Counted from the stretch's first letter, positions 16,881-26,294 are shown. The stretch: DNA of 64,000 bases from an uncultured Bacteroides sp. (GCF_963677715.1 NZ_OY782495.1:1054001-1118000); one strand, 5' to 3'. Numbers and translations: made by a program. Notes: generated from the sequence alone by a model not told the origin.

Positions 16881-19469
16881 ATGAACTTTAACAATTTTAC
16901 GATCAAATCTCAGGAAGCATTGCAAGAGGCCATGAATGTGGCCCAAAGCCATAATCACCAAGCCATCGAAACAGCTCACGTATTGTATGGGGTAATGAAA
17001 GTGGGGGAAAACGTCACAAATTTTCTTTTTCAGAAATTAGGCATCAACGGGCAACAGGTATCTATTGTACTCGATAAGCAAATTGAATCTTTTCCAAAAG
17101 TATCGGGAGGAGAGCCATATCTGAGCAGGGAAACTAATGAAGTCTTTCTCAACGCAACACAGTATTCTAAAGAAATGGGCGACGAGTTTGTTTCATTAGA
17201 GCATTTGATACTTGCCCTGCTGAATGTAAAGAGCACGGTAGCTACTATTTTAAAAGATGCTGGCGTAACGGAAAAAGAGCTTCGTGCCGCCATAGATGAA
17301 TTGAGAAAAGGAGAAAAAGTAACTTCACAATCTAGTGAAGATACATATCAAAGTTTAGAAAAATATGCTATCAACCTCAATGAAGCTGCACGAAACGGGA
17401 AGTTAGATCCCGTTATCGGGCGGGACGAGGAGATACGTCGTGTGTTGCAAATTCTAAGTAGACGAACCAAGAACAACCCTATTCTGATTGGAGAACCGGG
17501 TACCGGAAAAACGGCAATTGTAGAGGGACTAGCACACCGTATCCTGCGGGGAGATGTGCCCGAAAATCTAAAAAACAAGCAGGTTTATTCACTCGATATG
17601 GGCGCACTGGTGGCAGGAGCCAAATATAAAGGTGAATTCGAAGAGCGACTGAAATCAGTGATCAACGAGGTAAAGAAGTCCGATGGAAATATTATTCTTT
17701 TCATCGACGAGATTCATACCTTGGTGGGTGCGGGCAAGGGTGAAGGAGCCATGGATGCCGCCAATATTCTGAAGCCGGCATTAGCTCGTGGCGAACTGCG
17801 CTCTATCGGAGCCACCACACTAAACGAATATCAAAAATATTTCGAAAAAGATAAAGCGCTGGAACGTCGTTTTCAGATTGTGCAAGTAAATGAACCCGAC
17901 ACGCTGAGTACCATCTCCATTTTACGCGGGCTAAAAGAGCGGTACGAAAATCACCATAAAGTGCGTATTCAAGACGATGCGATTATTGCTGCCGTTGAAT
18001 TAAGCAGTCGATACATTACTGACCGTTTTTTACCGGATAAAGCGATCGATTTGATGGACGAAGCTGCTGCCAAGCTACGTATGGAAATAGACTCTGTGCC
18101 CGAAGAGTTAGACGAGATTTCACGTAAAATCAAGCAATTGGAAATTGAACGTGAAGCTATTAAACGGGAAAAAGATGAATTGAAGTTACAGCAACTCAAC
18201 AAAGAGATTGCCGAACTAAAAGAACAAGAAAGTTCTTTCAAGGCAAAGTGGCAAAGCGAGAAAACGTTGGTCAACAAGATTCAGCAAAACAAAATAGAAA
18301 TTGAAAATTTGAAATTTGAAGCCGAGAAAGCAGAACGTGAAGGTGATTATGGTAAAGTAGCCGAAATTCGCTACGGGAAACTTCAGGCCCTAAACAAGGG
18401 GATTGAAGAAACCCAAGAAAAACTGCACACAATGCAGGGCGGAAATGCCATGATCAAAGAAGAAGTTGATGCTGAAGACATCGCCGACGTAGTATCACGC
18501 TGGACAGGAATCCCGGTAAGCAAAATGCTGCAAAGTCAGAAAGAGAAACTATTAAAACTCGAAGAAGAATTGCATAAACGCGTCATCGGACAAGATGAGG
18601 CTATAGAAGCCGTTGCAGATGCTGTACGGCGTAGTAGGGCCGGATTACAAGATCCAAAGCGTCCCATCGGTTCGTTTATTTTCCTCGGTACCACCGGTGT
18701 AGGCAAAACAGAACTAGCTAAAGCTTTGGCCGAGTTTTTGTTCGACGACGAATCCATGATGACCCGTATAGATATGAGCGAGTATCAGGAAAAACACAGC
18801 GTTTCGCGTTTAGTTGGAGCGCCTCCGGGATACATAGGATACGATGAAGGCGGACAGCTAACCGAAGCCATCCGCAGAAAGCCTTATTCCGTAGTGTTGT
18901 TTGATGAAATTGAAAAAGCGCATCCGGATGTGTTCAACATCTTGTTGCAAGTATTGGACGACGGACGTCTGACCGACAATAAAGGGCGAGTCGTAAACTT
19001 CAAAAATACCATTATCGTCATGACCTCCAACTTGGGTAGTGCTTATATTCAAAACCAGATGGAGCGACTGAATGCAACCAATAAAGAGATGCTTATTGAA
19101 GAGACAAAAAAAGAAGTGATGAACTTGCTCAAGAAAACAATTCGACCGGAATTTCTGAATCGTATCGACGAAACTATCATGTTTCTACCACTTACGGAAA
19201 AAGAAATCAAGCAAATAGTACTATTACAAATTAATAGTGTTAAAAAAATGCTTGCCACAAACGGAGTAGAATTACAAATGACCGATGACGCCGTTGAGTA
19301 TATAGCTAAAGCCGGATATGATCCTGAATTCGGGGCACGCCCTGTCAAAAGAGCTATACAGCATTACCTGCTCAACGATTTATCTAAAAAACTATTGACA
19401 GAAGAAGTAGACCGTAACAAACCAATAGTGGTTGATTCGTTTGGCCAAGAATTGGTATTCAGGAATTAA
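16881..19469 (+). CDS. clpB: ClpB disaggregase (Hsp104 family)
   Basis: 862 residues from ATG 16881, which follows a good Shine-Dalgarno (AGGAG, 10 nt upstream); an upstream TTG at 16812 falls inside the promoter and is rejected. The N-domain repeats lie at about 1-145. The first AAA+ module has Walker A 'GEPGTGKTA' and Walker B '[10 protein letters not shown]'. The M-domain coiled coil is at about 400-525, and the second module has '[18 protein letters not shown]' and '[14 protein letters not shown]'. It pulls proteins out of aggregates together with DnaK; the shared sigma-54 promoter type suggests joint control. Confidence 0.97.
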   Translation: MNFNNFTIKSQEALQEAMNVAQSHNHQAIETAHVLYGVMKVGENVTNFLFQKLGINGQQVSIVLDKQIESFPKVSGGEPYLSRETNEVFLNATQYSKEMGDEFVSLEHLILALLNVKSTVATILKDAGVTEKELRAAIDELRKGEKVTSQSSEDTYQSLEKYAINLNEAARNGKLDPVIGRDEEIRRVLQILSRRTKNNPILIGEPGTGKTAIVEGLAHRILRGDVPENLKNKQVYSLDMGALVAGAKYKGEFEERLKSVINEVKKSDGNIILFIDEIHTLVGAGKGEGAMDAANILKPALARGELRSIGATTLNEYQKYFEKDKALERRFQIVQVNEPDTLSTISILRGLKERYENHHKVRIQDDAIIAAVELSSRYITDRFLPDKAIDLMDEAAAKLRMEIDSVPEELDEISRKIKQLEIEREAIKREKDELKLQQLNKEIAELKEQESSFKAKWQSEKTLVNKIQQNKIEIENLKFEAEKAEREGDYGKVAEIRYGKLQALNKGIEETQEKLHTMQGGNAMIKEEVDAEDIADVVSRWTGIPVSKMLQSQKEKLLKLEEELHKRVIGQDEAIEAVADAVRRSRAGLQDPKRPIGSFIFLGTTGVGKTELAKALAEFLFDDESMMTRIDMSEYQEKHSVSRLVGAPPGYIGYDEGGQLTEAIRRKPYSVVLFDEIEKAHPDVFNILLQVLDDGRLTDNKGRVVNFKNTIIVMTSNLGSAYIQNQMERLNATNKEMLIEETKKEVMNLLKKTIRPEFLNRIDETIMFLPLTEKEIKQIVLLQINSVKKMLATNGVELQMTDDAVEYIAKAGYDPEFGARPVKRAIQHYLLNDLSKKLLTEEVDRNKPIVVDSFGQELVFRN

Positions 19470-19485
19470 TAACCTCTAGTAAAAT

Positions 19486-19537
19486 CAAAAGGTTGTTCAG
19501 AGAAGATTATAACAAATCTGTCTGAACAACCTTTTTT
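19486..19537 (+). terminator. Terminator of clpB
   Basis: AAAAGGTTGTTCAG (19487-19500) pairs with CTGAACAACCTTTTTT (19522-19537), ending in a T-run, about 20 bp past the clpB stop. Confidence 0.8.
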
Positions 19538-19554
19538 AATCACTTAAATATAAA

Positions 19555-19800
19555 TTAGATATCCTCATAAAAGACACGTTTCACTACAATATCGGAAGCA
19601 TAAGTAATGACAATTACATACATGCCCGATTGAGACAACTGATGAGATATTTCTAAAGAAGAATATTGCCATTCCGCCTGTATTTCTCCTTTTCCATTAT
19701 ATAGAAAAATCATCGTTCCAAACAACATATTTTTCAAATACAATATTCCGTGATCACCATCTAATCGAATATCCGCATTTTTATTATCTATTAATTCCAT
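19555..19800 (-). CDS. Small hypothetical protein with a beta-rich, DUF3244-like pattern
   Basis: 81 residues with alternating strands: 'IRLDGDHGILYLKN', 'GTMIFLYNGKGEIQAEW' and 'GMYVIVITYASDIVVKRVF', ending '-FYEDI'. The pattern recalls the DUF3244 or secretion-tail beta sandwiches common in Bacteroides, where a short domain ends 'GxYxlxi...g....g.f'. There is no signal peptide at this start, so it may be a truncated remnant of a longer secreted protein. It is convergent with clpB. Real expression is uncertain. Confidence 0.45.
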   Translation of the reverse strand: MELIDNKNADIRLDGDHGILYLKNMLFGTMIFLYNGKGEIQAEWQYSSLEISHQLSQSGMYVIVITYASDIVVKRVFYEDI

Positions 19801-19850
19801 GTTTATTTATGCTCCGTAATTCCCAACGGAAAGCTTTATTGAAACAAAAA

Positions 19851-20014
19851 AACGTGGGAACTGTTATTATTATTATACTTGAGGCTCTGGACATGCCCAC
19901 TATTCAAATAATACATAACAGTCCCACGTTCTATACTATATACTTCCATATACAGCTGAACATGAGCGATTATCATTATTATCCCTGAATAGTGAAATTG
20001 TCCAGATTTCAAGT
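19851..20014. repeat. Nested imperfect inverted repeats in a gene-free stretch
   Basis: The 390 bp between 19801 and 20192 holds no convincing gene. Two inverted repeats interlock. AACGTGGGAACTGTTAT (19851-19867) pairs with ATAACAGTCCCACGTT (19915-19930). The segment 19877-19905 (ACTTGA..CTCTGGACA..ACTATTCA) is mirrored at 19986-20014. The alternatives cannot form together, which is the layout of a switch-like RNA or of a decayed insertion. Confidence 0.5.
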
Positions 20015-20192
20015 ACAAGATAATATCCTAAAACGCTTTTATTTTAATATCACAACTTTTATCATTCTCCCCTATTATAAATAAAGAGATGATGAATAGA
20101 ACAAAGATATTGAAAAAAAGCCAAAAAGACAAAACAAAACGGCACAGAAATCATTGATAATCTCTGTGCCGTTTTGTGCGTAAATAAATTAA

Positions 20193-20615
20193 TTATTCAG
20201 CGTCATTTTGTGCTTTTTCTTCAGCATCAAAATCTGTAATTCCGTTTGTAACAAGTATATTATACCATGAAATTAGCTTCTTAATATCCGTTACGTACAC
20301 TCTGTCGCGATCAAATTTGGGAAGGATCAGAGACAAATAATCACGAAGTTCTTCTGCTTTTGCCTTTTTCACGTCAATCGAAGCAAGACCTCCATTCTCT
20401 TTCTCTTTGATAGAAATAAGCACTTTCTTCAATGGAACTTCTGCATCTTCCGTATACATTGCAATATCTCCCAAAGAAATAACTTTCTCATTCCCGTAAA
20501 CCGGAACTCGTTTTTTATCAACTGACATTGATTCCACAATCAGCATATTCTTTCCTTTAGAAATAAGTTTATATAACCCAGGTTTTCCGGAAATAGACAA
20601 AATAGTCTTCAACAT
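20193..20615 (-). CDS. DUF5606 family protein
   Basis: 140 residues, soluble. The N-terminal half begins 'MLKTILSISGKPGLYKLISKGKNMLIVES' and reads as a small beta barrel; the second half is helical with 'KAEELRDYLSLILPKFDRDRVYVTDIKKLISWYNIL' and an acidic tail. This matches the DUF5606 family, which is found across Bacteroidetes and has no known role that I can name. It lies downstream of coaE on the same strand with a 100-bp gap and is probably read with the nusB-yajC-ybbR-coaE group. Confidence 0.75.
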   Translation of the reverse strand: MLKTILSISGKPGLYKLISKGKNMLIVESMSVDKKRVPVYGNEKVISLGDIAMYTEDAEVPLKKVLISIKEKENGGLASIDVKKAKAEELRDYLSLILPKFDRDRVYVTDIKKLISWYNILVTNGITDFDAEEKAQNDAE

Positions 20616-20716
20616 AGTATATTTAATTTTATTTTAATTATTAGAGAAACAAAAGTAATATTCAGAGTCCAATCCGCCAACGCAAAACCAATAAAAAGTA
20701 TCTGCTTAAACAAATA

Positions 20717-21310
20717 TTAGGGATTTTCTTTGCCTTGTAATTTAGCAATAAGAGATGCCACCTGTGGCATTAAAGGCCTCTCTCCGTCATTATAAATAAC
20801 AAAATCAGCTCTCTTCATTTTTATCTCATCGCTCATCTGCATTTGAATCCGTTTCATAATTTGCTCACGGGAAGAAGAATCTCTCAACATTGCACGCTGC
20901 AAACGAATTTCAAGCGGAGCATAAACCATCACAATCTTATCCACCTCCTCAGCAAAACCCGCCTCAATTAATATCGCGGCTTCCATTCCCACTACTTCAT
21001 AAACAGCATGTGCATCTATCCACTTGAGAAAATCCTGCTTTACTCTGGGATGAATAATGCTATTCACCACATTCATATTTACAGAATTAGCAAAAAGATA
21101 AGAGGCCAATAAAGCCTTATTGAGCTTTTCATCCTGATACACCTCATCTCCAAGTAATGAGATGAGCAACTCACGAATGACCGGATCATGAGCTGTCAGT
21201 CGTTTTGCCTCCACATCAGATATATATATCGGAACCCCCATAATTCCAAACAGATGAGAAACAACGCTTTTCCCACTACCAATACCACCGGTAATACCAA
21301 TCTTAATCAT
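20717..21310 (-). CDS. coaE: Dephospho-CoA kinase
   Basis: 197 residues from ATG 21310, where the P-loop 'IKIGITGGIGSGKSVV' begins; seven upstream residues from 21331 look spurious. It also has 'YISDVEAKRL' and 'IIHPRVKQDFLKWI', typical of CoaE, and the lid region 'RLQRAMLRDSSSREQIMKRI'. It catalyses the last step of CoA synthesis, ATP-dependent phosphorylation of dephospho-CoA. The start overlaps the end of the YbbR-like gene by 8 bp, indicating translational coupling. Confidence 0.95.
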   Translation of the reverse strand: MIKIGITGGIGSGKSVVSHLFGIMGVPIYISDVEAKRLTAHDPVIRELLISLLGDEVYQDEKLNKALLASYLFANSVNMNVVNSIIHPRVKQDFLKWIDAHAVYEVVGMEAAILIEAGFAEEVDKIVMVYAPLEIRLQRAMLRDSSSREQIMKRIQMQMSDEIKMKRADFVIYNDGERPLMPQVASLIAKLQGKENP

Positions 21311-22322
21311 TAGAGGGAGAAATTTGCTCAATTAAAAAATCGACTTGCTCCGGCACTATTCTCACATGAGAAACACCGTGAGGAATATTTCTTAGCTTCA
21401 GCGTATATTTATCTGAATTCAGGTGAAGTAATTCCTCATAAGATATGTTCAATACAAAATCACTGGCCGTTATTTTATGAAAGGAGCTTAACCCTACCTG
21501 AAAAGTTATCTGTACTTTAGATGGAAAAGTTCTCAAGGTTTTATCCGCGGGAAAATTAGTGCCATGAATTGGAACCTCTAAAGTTTTCTCCGTATAAATA
21601 TCTACAGGTAACGTGAGTTCTACCGAGTTAGGACTAAATTTGGCACCATGCAATCGATAGATAGGAGCTTGACATTTCAGTGTATCCGAAATGTGATCCA
21701 AATTCAAACGCTGCGTATAAGCGGCTGTAATAGTATCCAGAATTTCACTAGGAGCATACACTAATACCGAATCGGGAGAAAAAATCGTATCAGAAACATA
21801 ATATTGACGACCGGGACTTACCGAACCCAGTAGCCTTACTGGTACAAGTTTTGATTTTCCCGTAGAATAAACATATTCCAGAACATCCGGTTTCACAGAA
21901 AGAAGGCGGGTTGAGACATTTAACTGACTGAGTATTTGTTTTTCGAAGTCGGAGGCATGCACCTTAACCCAGTTGTTAACACTTTTGTAATCAGAGAAAT
22001 TAAGATTGATGGGAAAGAAACTCTTTCCTAACATGTAGTTTAATAATACAGTTCCTTTGTCTTTTACCCTGATTTTTATTTCAGAAGGAGGTTCGGCAGT
22101 AAGCATCACGTTGTCCGACACACCTTTCAATCTCACAGGAATAGAAAACTCTGCCTCATAATCATTATTCAGAGTTTGAAGTAACCAGAAAGCACTAGCG
22201 ATGAAGAAAAAAAACAAAAAAATTAAGAACTCCCTACTCTTTTGGCTGAGCAAAAAGTTCTTAATCTTTTTTATCAACTTTAAATAAAGACACTTTATGT
22301 TCCGATACCCGAACATTGTCAT
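21303..22322 (-). CDS. YbbR-like (CdaR-type) membrane-anchored protein
   Basis: 339 residues. A basic N-terminus is followed by one membrane helix (about 32-50, 'FLIFLFFFFIASAFWLLQTL'). The remainder is a series of YbbR beta repeats outside the membrane: 'FSIPVRLKGVSDNVMLTAEPPSEIKIRVKDKG' is the first, and others start near 'KLVPVRLLG' and 'LEVPIHGTNFP'. In Firmicutes such proteins regulate the diadenylate cyclase CdaA; no cyclase gene is adjacent here, so that role is not shown. It sits between yajC and coaE, an arrangement typical of Bacteroidetes. Confidence 0.85.
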   Translation of the reverse strand: MTMFGYRNIKCLYLKLIKKIKNFLLSQKSREFLIFLFFFFIASAFWLLQTLNNDYEAEFSIPVRLKGVSDNVMLTAEPPSEIKIRVKDKGTVLLNYMLGKSFFPINLNFSDYKSVNNWVKVHASDFEKQILSQLNVSTRLLSVKPDVLEYVYSTGKSKLVPVRLLGSVSPGRQYYVSDTIFSPDSVLVYAPSEILDTITAAYTQRLNLDHISDTLKCQAPIYRLHGAKFSPNSVELTLPVDIYTEKTLEVPIHGTNFPADKTLRTFPSKVQITFQVGLSSFHKITASDFVLNISYEELLHLNSDKYTLKLRNIPHGVSHVRIVPEQVDFLIEQISPSND

Positions 22323-22335
22323 TATTAACTAAAAC

Positions 22336-22662
22336 TTATTTACTTGCAGTTCGGCCTGTCGCATCAGTAGTAGAAGCAAAAATAGAATTCTTATCTACCT
22401 TAACCTTTACATTATCAGCTATCTCAATAACCACATGGTCGTCATTTATCTCTTTCACCTTACCATGTATTCCACCAGCTGTGATAACTCTCTGATTCAC
22501 TTCAAGAGATTTACGGAAGTTTGCAATTTCCTTCTGTTTCTTGTTTTGCGGACGAATCATAAAAAAGTACATAATAGCAAACATAGCTATCAGCATAATC
22601 CACATCATACTGCCACCACCACCTATCGCGGCTCCTTGCAAAAATACGGTTAATAAGTTCAT
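22336..22662 (-). CDS. yajC: Preprotein translocase subunit YajC
   Basis: 108 residues. One membrane helix (about 18-37, 'MMWIMLIAMFAIMYFFMIRP') is followed by the signature 'RPQNKKQKEIANFRKSLEVNQRVITAGGIHGKVKEI' (in parts) and a small beta-rich cytosolic domain. YajC associates with SecDF and the Sec channel. The gene lies 13 bp before the YbbR-like gene and 44 bp after nusB, so the four genes form one operon. Confidence 0.95.
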   Translation of the reverse strand: MNLLTVFLQGAAIGGGGSMMWIMLIAMFAIMYFFMIRPQNKKQKEIANFRKSLEVNQRVITAGGIHGKVKEINDDHVVIEIADNVKVKVDKNSIFASTTDATGRTASK

Positions 22663-22706
22663 AAAAAATCAGTTTTATAGTTTCTAATCTGTTAAAGGCA
22701 AAGGTA

Positions 22707-23633
22707 TTATTTTTTAGTTAGTTTACCTTCTTTTTTTAATTGATTAACGATTCCATCCAATGTACCGTTAATAAAACTACCGCTCTTAGGTGTACTATAT
22801 AATTTAGCTATTTCCAGATATTCATTAAGGGAAACACTTATTGGTATATTCGGGAAACTAAGTATTTCGGCCAATGCACACTGCATAATAACTACATCCA
22901 TGTAAGCCACGCGATCCAAATCCCAATTTTTAATATTATCGCTAATAAGATGACGATAATAATCAGAATTTAAAATAGTACGACGAAACAATCTCCGGGC
23001 AAAATCCTGATCTTCATCATCTTTAAACTCCGGTAACAAAGGCTGATCGGCTCCTTGTTTTTCATCAAATCTTTTGATTGTTTTCAAAACAAAAGTATCG
23101 ACAATTTCTTTGTCGTCATTCCAATAAAGGCTTTGGTCTTCCAATACCTGATCGAGAGAATCATTATTAAAAATAAAGTTTTTGTATAGCTTTCTCCATA
23201 ATTCGCGGTCGGCTTCATAAGAAGAATCAGATGATGCCATATATTCTTTATATATATCGGATGCAATAATTTTATCATAAAGTTCTTTTATGAATTCCTG
23301 ATCATTTGCCCATGTCTTCTTTTGATTAGTGATAAACTCTGTCAACTGCTTATTAACCTCCAACTGAGCAATGAATTTATTGCCCACAAATTTTATATTC
23401 GGAGCTAAATCATCGGAAGTAGGTGCAAGTTTAGCTTTGCCTGTGTCAATGCGTTTTTGCGCATAATTCGTCAGTGCAATTATCAACATCAGCAAGTAGT
23501 TGTATAAATCATAGGCCTTCGAAAGGCTGAAGAATAATTCTTTCTCCGCTGAGTCTAAATTTTTGCTGCCGTTCTGATAATATGCATACACTATTTGTAT
23601 GATCTTAAGACGAATAAGAACTCTGTTAATCAT
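22707..23633 (-). CDS. nusB: Transcription antitermination factor NusB (long Bacteroidetes form)
   Basis: 308 residues, about twice the length of E. coli NusB (~139). The NusB fold is in the last third: 'RRLFRRTILNSDYYRHLISDNIKNWDLDRVAYMDVVIMQCALAEIL' (in parts) and 'VSLNEYLEIAKLYSTPKSGSFINGTLDGIV'. The N-terminal half is a helical extension found in Bacteroidetes. NusB with NusE binds boxA RNA and supports rRNA antitermination. A -33/-7 promoter at 23666-23698 drives it and the operon behind it. Confidence 0.93.
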   Translation of the reverse strand: MINRVLIRLKIIQIVYAYYQNGSKNLDSAEKELFFSLSKAYDLYNYLLMLIIALTNYAQKRIDTGKAKLAPTSDDLAPNIKFVGNKFIAQLEVNKQLTEFITNQKKTWANDQEFIKELYDKIIASDIYKEYMASSDSSYEADRELWRKLYKNFIFNNDSLDQVLEDQSLYWNDDKEIVDTFVLKTIKRFDEKQGADQPLLPEFKDDEDQDFARRLFRRTILNSDYYRHLISDNIKNWDLDRVAYMDVVIMQCALAEILSFPNIPISVSLNEYLEIAKLYSTPKSGSFINGTLDGIVNQLKKEGKLTKK

Positions 23634-23665
23634 AAATTTTAATCAATACTGTTAGTAACGAATTG

Positions 23666-23698
23666 CAAAAGTAGGCATTTTTAGTGAGTTTGCCCAAA
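23666..23698 (-). promoter_or_regulatory. Bacteroidetes promoter (-33 TTTG, -7 TACTTTTG) for the nusB operon
   Basis: On the minus strand TTTG (23698-23695) and TACTTTTG (23673-23666) are separated by 21 nt, the spacing expected for the primary sigma factor of Bacteroidetes. The start of transcription falls about 25 nt before the ATG. Confidence 0.6.
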
Positions 23699-23801
23699 TA
23701 AATCACATTTTTTTATGTAGAAGTCCATTCTATACCCTTTTTCTTTTGAGAGTTTAAAAAAAAGTATCAAATTTGGGGTTAAATAGAAAGAAGACCTAAT
23801 T

Positions 23802-24212
23802 ATGGAAGATTTAAAGAAAAAAAATGTAATGGATTTGAACGACAAAGAAATTGTTTTCTCAAAATCCATAAAAGCCGGCAAACGGATTTACTATCTTGAC
23901 GTTAAGAAAAATCGTAAAGATGAAATGTTTTTAGCCATAACGGAGAGCAAGAAAATCATTGTAAATGAAGGAGAAGAATCTCTCGTAAGTTTTGAAAAGC
24001 ATAAAATCTTCTTATATAAAGAAGATTTTGAAAAATTCATGGCCGGATTATCTCAAGCAGTCGAATTTATTAATGAAAGGCAGGGCGTTGTCACTGAATC
24101 CAGAGAATATAGCAAACAAAATTACTATGAACAAAAAGCATCTGCTATTGATGAGGCAGCAGAACAGGATAAGTTAGATAATGAAATAAAGATAGATATT
24201 GATTTTGAATAA
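23802..24212 (+). CDS. DUF3276 / PUR-domain nucleic-acid-binding protein
   Basis: 136 residues. One PUR-type repeat: strands 'IVFSKSIKAGKRIYYLDVKKN' and 'DEMFLAITESKKIIV', followed by 'KHKIFLYKEDFEKFMAGLSQAVEFINE', a long amphipathic helix. The C-terminal tail is acidic. The family (BpuR-like in Borrelia) binds single-stranded DNA and RNA. It is divergent from nusB and precedes rplY, so a link to translation or RNA control is plausible. The RNA target is unknown. Confidence 0.8.
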   Translation: MEDLKKKNVMDLNDKEIVFSKSIKAGKRIYYLDVKKNRKDEMFLAITESKKIIVNEGEESLVSFEKHKIFLYKEDFEKFMAGLSQAVEFINERQGVVTESREYSKQNYYEQKASAIDEAAEQDKLDNEIKIDIDFE

Positions 24213-24242
24213 GTAAAGCTTTGATAATCCAAAAAGAAAGCG

Positions 24243-24349
24243 TATTTTTGCACCGCTTTTTGCAACATCGTGTGATATACCACATCGTGTGATGGTGAGT
24301 TAGGCAAATCAATAAACTTAATTTAGAGTAACACAAAAAAAATTAAAAA
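24243..24349 (+). promoter_or_regulatory. rplY promoter and leader with a tandem 12-bp repeat
   Basis: A -7 box TATTTTTG (24243-24250) is followed by a leader of about 90 nt in which ACATCGTGTGAT occurs twice (24265-24276 and 24282-24293), 17 bp apart. This could be a binding site for a ribosomal-protein autoregulator; that is inference. Confidence 0.45.
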
Positions 24350-24937
24350 ATGAAATCTATTGAAATTAAAGGAACTGAAAGGGCTATTGCAGAACATTCT
24401 TCAGATCAGAGCAGAGCTCTAAAAGCAATCCGCAAAAACAACAGCATTCCCTGTGTACTTTACGGAGGAGGAAAAAACATTCATTTTACAGTAACAAACG
24501 AAGCTGTCCGTAACCTGATTTACACCCCGCACATTTACGTAATAAACCTCGATATTGATGGAAAAAAAGTAAATGCCATACTTAAAGATACTCAATTTCA
24601 TCCAGTAAAAGATACTATTCTTCACATAGACTTTTATCAGATAGACGAGTCAAAACCTATCATCATGGAAGTACCGGTTCAGATGGAAGGACTTGCAGAA
24701 GGTGTAAAAGCCGGTGGTAAACTGACACTGCAAATGCGTAAATTGAAAGTTAAAGCATTATATAATGTTATTCCTGAAAAACTTGTTGTAAGCGTTACTC
24801 ATTTAGGATTAGGAAAGACCGTTAAAGTAGGCGAACTTTCTTACGATAATTTGACTCTTCTGAACGCTAAAGATGCTGTTGTTTGCGCTGTTAAGTTGAC
24901 CCGTGCTGCAAGAGGATTGGCTGCTTCAGGCAAGTAA
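24350..24937 (+). CDS. rplY: 50S ribosomal protein L25 (long CTC form)
   Basis: 195 residues: an N-terminal L25 barrel ('MKSIEIKGTERA', 'AIRKNNSIPCVLYGGGKNIHFTV') and the C-terminal TL5/CTC domain ('PIIMEVPVQMEGLAEGVKAGGKL'). It binds 5S rRNA in the large subunit. The two-domain form is usual outside Enterobacteriaceae, and in other phyla it is stress-induced. It has its own promoter and leader and is followed by a hairpin (24952-24973) and a second stronger terminator-like repeat before pth. Confidence 0.95.
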   Translation: MKSIEIKGTERAIAEHSSDQSRALKAIRKNNSIPCVLYGGGKNIHFTVTNEAVRNLIYTPHIYVINLDIDGKKVNAILKDTQFHPVKDTILHIDFYQIDESKPIIMEVPVQMEGLAEGVKAGGKLTLQMRKLKVKALYNVIPEKLVVSVTHLGLGKTVKVGELSYDNLTLLNAKDAVVCAVKLTRAARGLAASGK

Positions 24938-24977
24938 CTCGCAGAAATACTAATCCTCTCCTGATAGAGGATTTACT

Positions 24978-25045
24978 AAAACGCAGGTTAACGCAGAGAT
25001 CACAGATTTTAAACTGTGCTAATCTGCGTAAATCTGCGTTTTTTA
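24978..25045. terminator. Terminator built from ACGCAG/CTGCGT repeats
   Basis: Two ACGCAG motifs and CACAG on the left (24980-25009) pair in order with CTGTG, TCTGCGT and CTGCGTT on the right (25014-25040), followed by a T-run. The 'TCTGCGTAAATCTGCGT' wording recurs widely in Bacteroidetes genomes (from memory), so it is probably one of a dispersed family used here as the rplY terminator. Confidence 0.6.
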
Positions 25046-25071
25046 CTAGAAATATTTAACATATACAAATC

Positions 25072-25635
25072 ATGAAATACTTAATTGTAGGATTAGGTAA
25101 CATAGGCCCGGAATATCACGAAACTCGTCATAATATAGGATTTATGGTGGTCGATGCTTTAGCAAAAAAACTTAATTGCTCTTTCTCCGACGGACGTTAT
25201 GGCTTTACCGCCACTTCATCTATAAAAGGCCGTCAACTACTACTTCTCAAGCCCTCAACCTTTATGAATTTAAGCGGAAGTGCCGTTCGCTATTGGATGC
25301 AAAAAGAAAATATTCCATTAGAGAACGTACTCATCATAGCAGACGATCTCGCACTCCCCTTTGGAACATTGCGATTAAAAAGTAAAGGGAGTGATGCCGG
25401 ACACAATGGGTTAAAACATATTGCCGCCACACTCGGAACTATAAGTTATGCCCGCTTACGTTTTGGCATAGGCAACGATTTTCCAAGAGGCGGACAAATA
25501 GACTTTGTGCTCGGTCGATTCGAAGAACAAGACTTAAAAATAATGGATGAACGCTTGCAAACAGCAGGAGAAATAATTAAAAGCTTTTGCCTGGCGGGAA
25601 TCGACATTACAATGAATCTGTTTAATAAAAAATAA
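25072..25635 (+). CDS. pth: Peptidyl-tRNA hydrolase
   Basis: 187 residues, normal length. The start '[24 protein letters not shown]' holds the catalytic His ('TRHNIGF') and the Asn-rich tRNA-binding face. It also has '[12 protein letters not shown]', '[29 protein letters not shown]' (in parts) and 'RLRFGIG'. It recycles tRNA from peptidyl-tRNA that drops off the ribosome. The next gene starts 1 bp after its stop, so the two are co-translated. Confidence 0.96.
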   Translation: MKYLIVGLGNIGPEYHETRHNIGFMVVDALAKKLNCSFSDGRYGFTATSSIKGRQLLLLKPSTFMNLSGSAVRYWMQKENIPLENVLIIADDLALPFGTLRLKSKGSDAGHNGLKHIAATLGTISYARLRFGIGNDFPRGGQIDFVLGRFEEQDLKIMDERLQTAGEIIKSFCLAGIDITMNLFNKK

Positions 25636-25636
25636 T

Positions 25637-26065
25637 ATGTCTGAAGCAAGAATAGATAAATGGATGTGGGCAGCACGCATCTTTAAGACACGCACCATAG
25701 CTGCAGAAGCATGCAAAAAAGGACGAATTACCATAAACGGATCTTTCGTTAAAGCTGCACGAATGATAAAGCCGGGCGACGTTATTCTGGTAAAAAAACC
25801 ACCTATCACTTACTCATTCAAAGTATTGCAAGCTATTGAGAAACGTGTCGGAGCCAAACTATTGCCGGAAGTGATGGAAAACGTAACCACAGCCGACCAA
25901 TACGAGTTGCTGGAGATGAGCAAGGTCAGTGGCTTTATTGACCGTGCCCGTGGAACAGGACGCCCTACCAAAAGAGACAGACGCACGCTGGAAGGATTTA
26001 CCGAGCCGGAGTCTTTGGACGATTTTGACTTTGATTTTGATTTTAGCGAAGAGAAAGAAAACTGA
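25637..26065 (+). CDS. S4-domain RNA-binding protein (Hsp15/HslR type)
   Basis: 142 residues. The S4 domain occupies about residues 4-65: 'RIDKWMWAARIFKTRTIAAEACKKGRITINGSFVKAA' (in parts), then a basic middle with 'RARGTGRPTKRDRRTLEGF' and a very acidic tail of alternating Asp and Phe. HslR-type proteins bind 50S subunits carrying stalled nascent chains. That fits its position directly behind pth, which also deals with stalled peptidyl-tRNA. Confidence 0.9.
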   Translation: MSEARIDKWMWAARIFKTRTIAAEACKKGRITINGSFVKAARMIKPGDVILVKKPPITYSFKVLQAIEKRVGAKLLPEVMENVTTADQYELLEMSKVSGFIDRARGTGRPTKRDRRTLEGFTEPESLDDFDFDFDFSEEKEN

Positions 26066-26232
26066 TTTCCTCATTTCGTCACAGACATTTGTTTTACCTG
26101 CCCTTTTTACTCTATAACCAAATAAATAAAAAGGCAAGCAAACCCCTTTCGTCAAAACGATTGGTAAGTTCTGCCTCATGCAGACGAATATACACTTATA
26201 CAACCTACAACCCCTTTTCAAGCCTTTAAAAA

Positions 26233-26270
26233 AGGCTTTCCCAACAAACATACGTAAGTTCGGAAAGCCC
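26233..26270 (-). terminator. Terminator of the HIT-family gene
   Basis: On the minus strand GGCTTTCC (26269-26262) pairs with GGAAAGCC (26241-26234), followed by TTTTTT. It lies 25 bp past the HIT stop. A second weak hairpin for the opposite gene is at about 26103-26137. Confidence 0.7.
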
Positions 26271-26294
26271 TCTCAACAAAGGTTATTTCTACTT

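Noticed and set aside
19836-20018. A 60-codon minus-strand open frame
   Set aside because: It lies wholly in the inverted-repeat region and its composition is explained by the repeats; no domain or promoter.
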